From: Saccoglossus kowalevskii
Lineage: Eukaryota > Hemichordata > Enteropneusta > Harrimaniidae
Reading direction: 5' to 3'
NCBI RefSeq assembly: GCF_000003605.2
Contig: NW_003123418.1
Coordinates: forward strand, 121,663 to 140,570
Length of the DNA stretch: 18,908 bases
Part shown: piece after piece, positions 17,731 to 18,908 of the stretch
Numbering within the stretch: the first letter of the stretch is position 1
How the letters are laid out: each line of letters opens with the position of its first letter
Program-made: the position numbers and the translations under genes
Notes under the pieces: generated by a model
Told to the model about the DNA's origin: nothing
Databases searched by the model: none
What the model saw: only the letters and a program-made list of their open reading frames with translations

Positions 17731-18908
17731 GTAAGGGAAACCAATGGTAAGGGAGACCCAAGGTAAGGGAAACCAATGGTAAGGGAGACCCAAGGTAAGG
17801 GAAACCAGTGGTAAGGGAGACCCAAGGTAAGAGAAACCAATGGTAAGGGAGACCCAAGGTAAGGGAAACCAATGGTAAGGGAGACCCAAGGTAAGGGAAA
17901 CCAATGGTAAGGGAGACCCAAGGTAAGGGAAACCAATGGTGAGGGAGACCCAAGGTAAGGGAAACCAATGGTAAGGGAGACCCAAGGTAAGGGAGACCAA
18001 TGGTAAGCAAGACCCAAGGTAAGGGAGACCCAAGGTAAAGGGAAACCAATGGTAAGGGAGACCCAAGGTAAGGGAAACCAATGGTAAGGGAGGCCCAAGG
18101 TAAGGGAAACCCAATGTAAGGGAAACCAATGGTAAGGGAGACCCAAGGTAAGGGAGACCAATGGTAAGGGAGACCCAATGTAAGGGAAACCAATGGTAAG
18201 GGAAGCCAAGGTAAGGGGGGCCAAGGTAAGGGAGACCCAAGGTAAGAGAAACCAATGGTAAGGGGGACCCAAGGTAAGGGAGACCCAAGGTAAGGGAAAC
18301 CAATGGTAAGGGAAACCAAAGGTAAGGGAGACCCAAGGTAAGGGAGACCCAAGGTAAGGGAGACCAATGGCAGGGGAAACCAATGGTAAGGGAGACCCAA
18401 GGTAAGGGAAACCAATGGTACGGGAAACCCAAGGTAAGGGAGACCCAAGGTAAGGGGGACCCAAGGTAAGGGAGACCCAAGGTAAGGGAAACCAGTGGTA
18501 AGGGAGACCCAAAGTAACGGAAAGTTATTGTAAGGGAGACCAATGGTAAGGGAAACCAATGGTAAGGGAAACCCAATGTAAGGGAAACCAATGGTAAGGG
18601 AGGCCCAAGGTAAGGGAGACCCAAGGTAAGGAAGACCCAAGGTAAGGGGGACCCAAGGTAAGGGAGACCCATGGTAAGGGAAACCAATGGTAAGGGAGAC
18701 CAATGGTAAAGGAGACCAATGGTAAGAAAAACCCAAGGTAAGGGAAACCAATGGTAAGGGAGGCCCAAGGTAAGGGAGACCCAAGGTAAGGAAGACCCAA
18801 GGTAAGGGGGACCCAAGGTAAGGGAGACCCAAGGTAAGGGAAACCAGTGGTAAGGGAGACCCAAGGTAACGGAAAGTTATTGTAAGGGAGACCAATGGTA
18901 AGGGAAAC
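17731..18908 (+). repeat. 16-bp minisatellite of 5'-splice-site copies (ACSS3 intron 5)
   Basis: About 73 head-to-tail units fill the intron from its first base to the window end. There are two main unit types: GTAAGGGAGACCCAAG (A) and GTAAGGGAAACCAATG (B). The first ~16 units alternate B-A almost perfectly (32-bp dimer); later units are mixed, with a few 15- or 17-bp variants and point changes. The authentic exon-5 donor reads CCCAAG|GTAAGGG, and every A-A or A-B junction repeats that string. Variant unit GTAACGGAAAGTTATT occurs at 18514 and 18866. The antisense strand of the unit has no stop, so all three antisense frames stay open; the resulting PLPW/VSLT-rich ORFs are not credible genes. 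The true array length is unknown because it runs off the window. Confidence 0.97.

Noticed and set aside
17567-18895. Antisense open frames of 442, 385, 303 and 91 residues across the minisatellite
   Set aside because: The 16-bp unit has no stop on the minus strand, so all three frames remain open automatically, giving the same PLPW/VSLTIG-type repeat in each. No domain, no codon bias and no splice or start context supports translation.
17731-18908. CRISPR-like array
   Set aside because: Units are contiguous 16-bp repeats without spacers, inside an animal intron next to a splice donor.
17731-18908. G-quadruplex-forming array
   Set aside because: Mostly one GGG run per 16-bp unit leaves loops of about 13 nt, longer than usual for stable quadruplexes; possible but weak.

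Overview
The window is animal nuclear DNA: AT-rich, with short exons bounded by GT/AG introns and several non-coding repeat families. It holds one complete gene and the first five exons of another, arranged head to head. On the minus strand (4381-8553) is a complete five-exon LIN7/Veli gene encoding a 198-residue L27-PDZ scaffold protein. On the plus strand, from 8670 to beyond the window end, is ACSS3, the mitochondrial short-chain (propionate-preferring) acyl-CoA synthetase; the five exons present encode residues 1-304, ending inside the ATP-binding P-loop. Only 116 bp separate the two start codons, so they probably share a bidirectional promoter. From memory, human LIN7A and ACSS3 are also divergent neighbours on chromosome 12, so this looks like ancestral linkage. 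The repeat types suggest a marine invertebrate (hemichordate, echinoderm, amphioxus or mollusc), but the species cannot be fixed from the sequence.

Layout. 1-4380: intergenic, no credible coding sequence, with paired palindromes (3888-3927) beside a small terminal-inverted-repeat element (3930-4283). 4347-8553: LIN7, with two direct copies of a ~255-bp repeat in introns 4 and 1, and a CpG-rich patch with promoter-type motifs in intron 2. 8554-8669: shared promoter. 8670-18908: ACSS3, whose introns 1 and 3 carry three ~1-kb non-autonomous elements. Each has a 5' hairpin, a CCGTC/GT-rich stretch, a core of tandem repeats and a 3' copy of the terminal arm. This layout resembles bivalve 'pearl' and Helentron-associated (DINE-1-type) elements.

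The most striking feature is in ACSS3 intron 5. From the first intronic base (17731) to the end of the window, the intron is an uninterrupted minisatellite of 16-bp units (GTAAGGGAGACCCAAG and GTAAGGGAAACCAATG). The unit reproduces the exon-5/intron-5 junction itself (CCCAAG|GTAAGGG), so the authentic 5' splice site is followed by about 73 head-to-tail near-copies. It appears to be a minisatellite seeded from a splice donor and facing the spliceosome with dozens of decoy donors. The long antisense open frames across it are a by-product of the stop-free unit.

LIN7 acts at cell junctions and synapses while ACSS3 acts in the mitochondrial matrix; nothing here points to a shared biochemical role, only shared promoter DNA.
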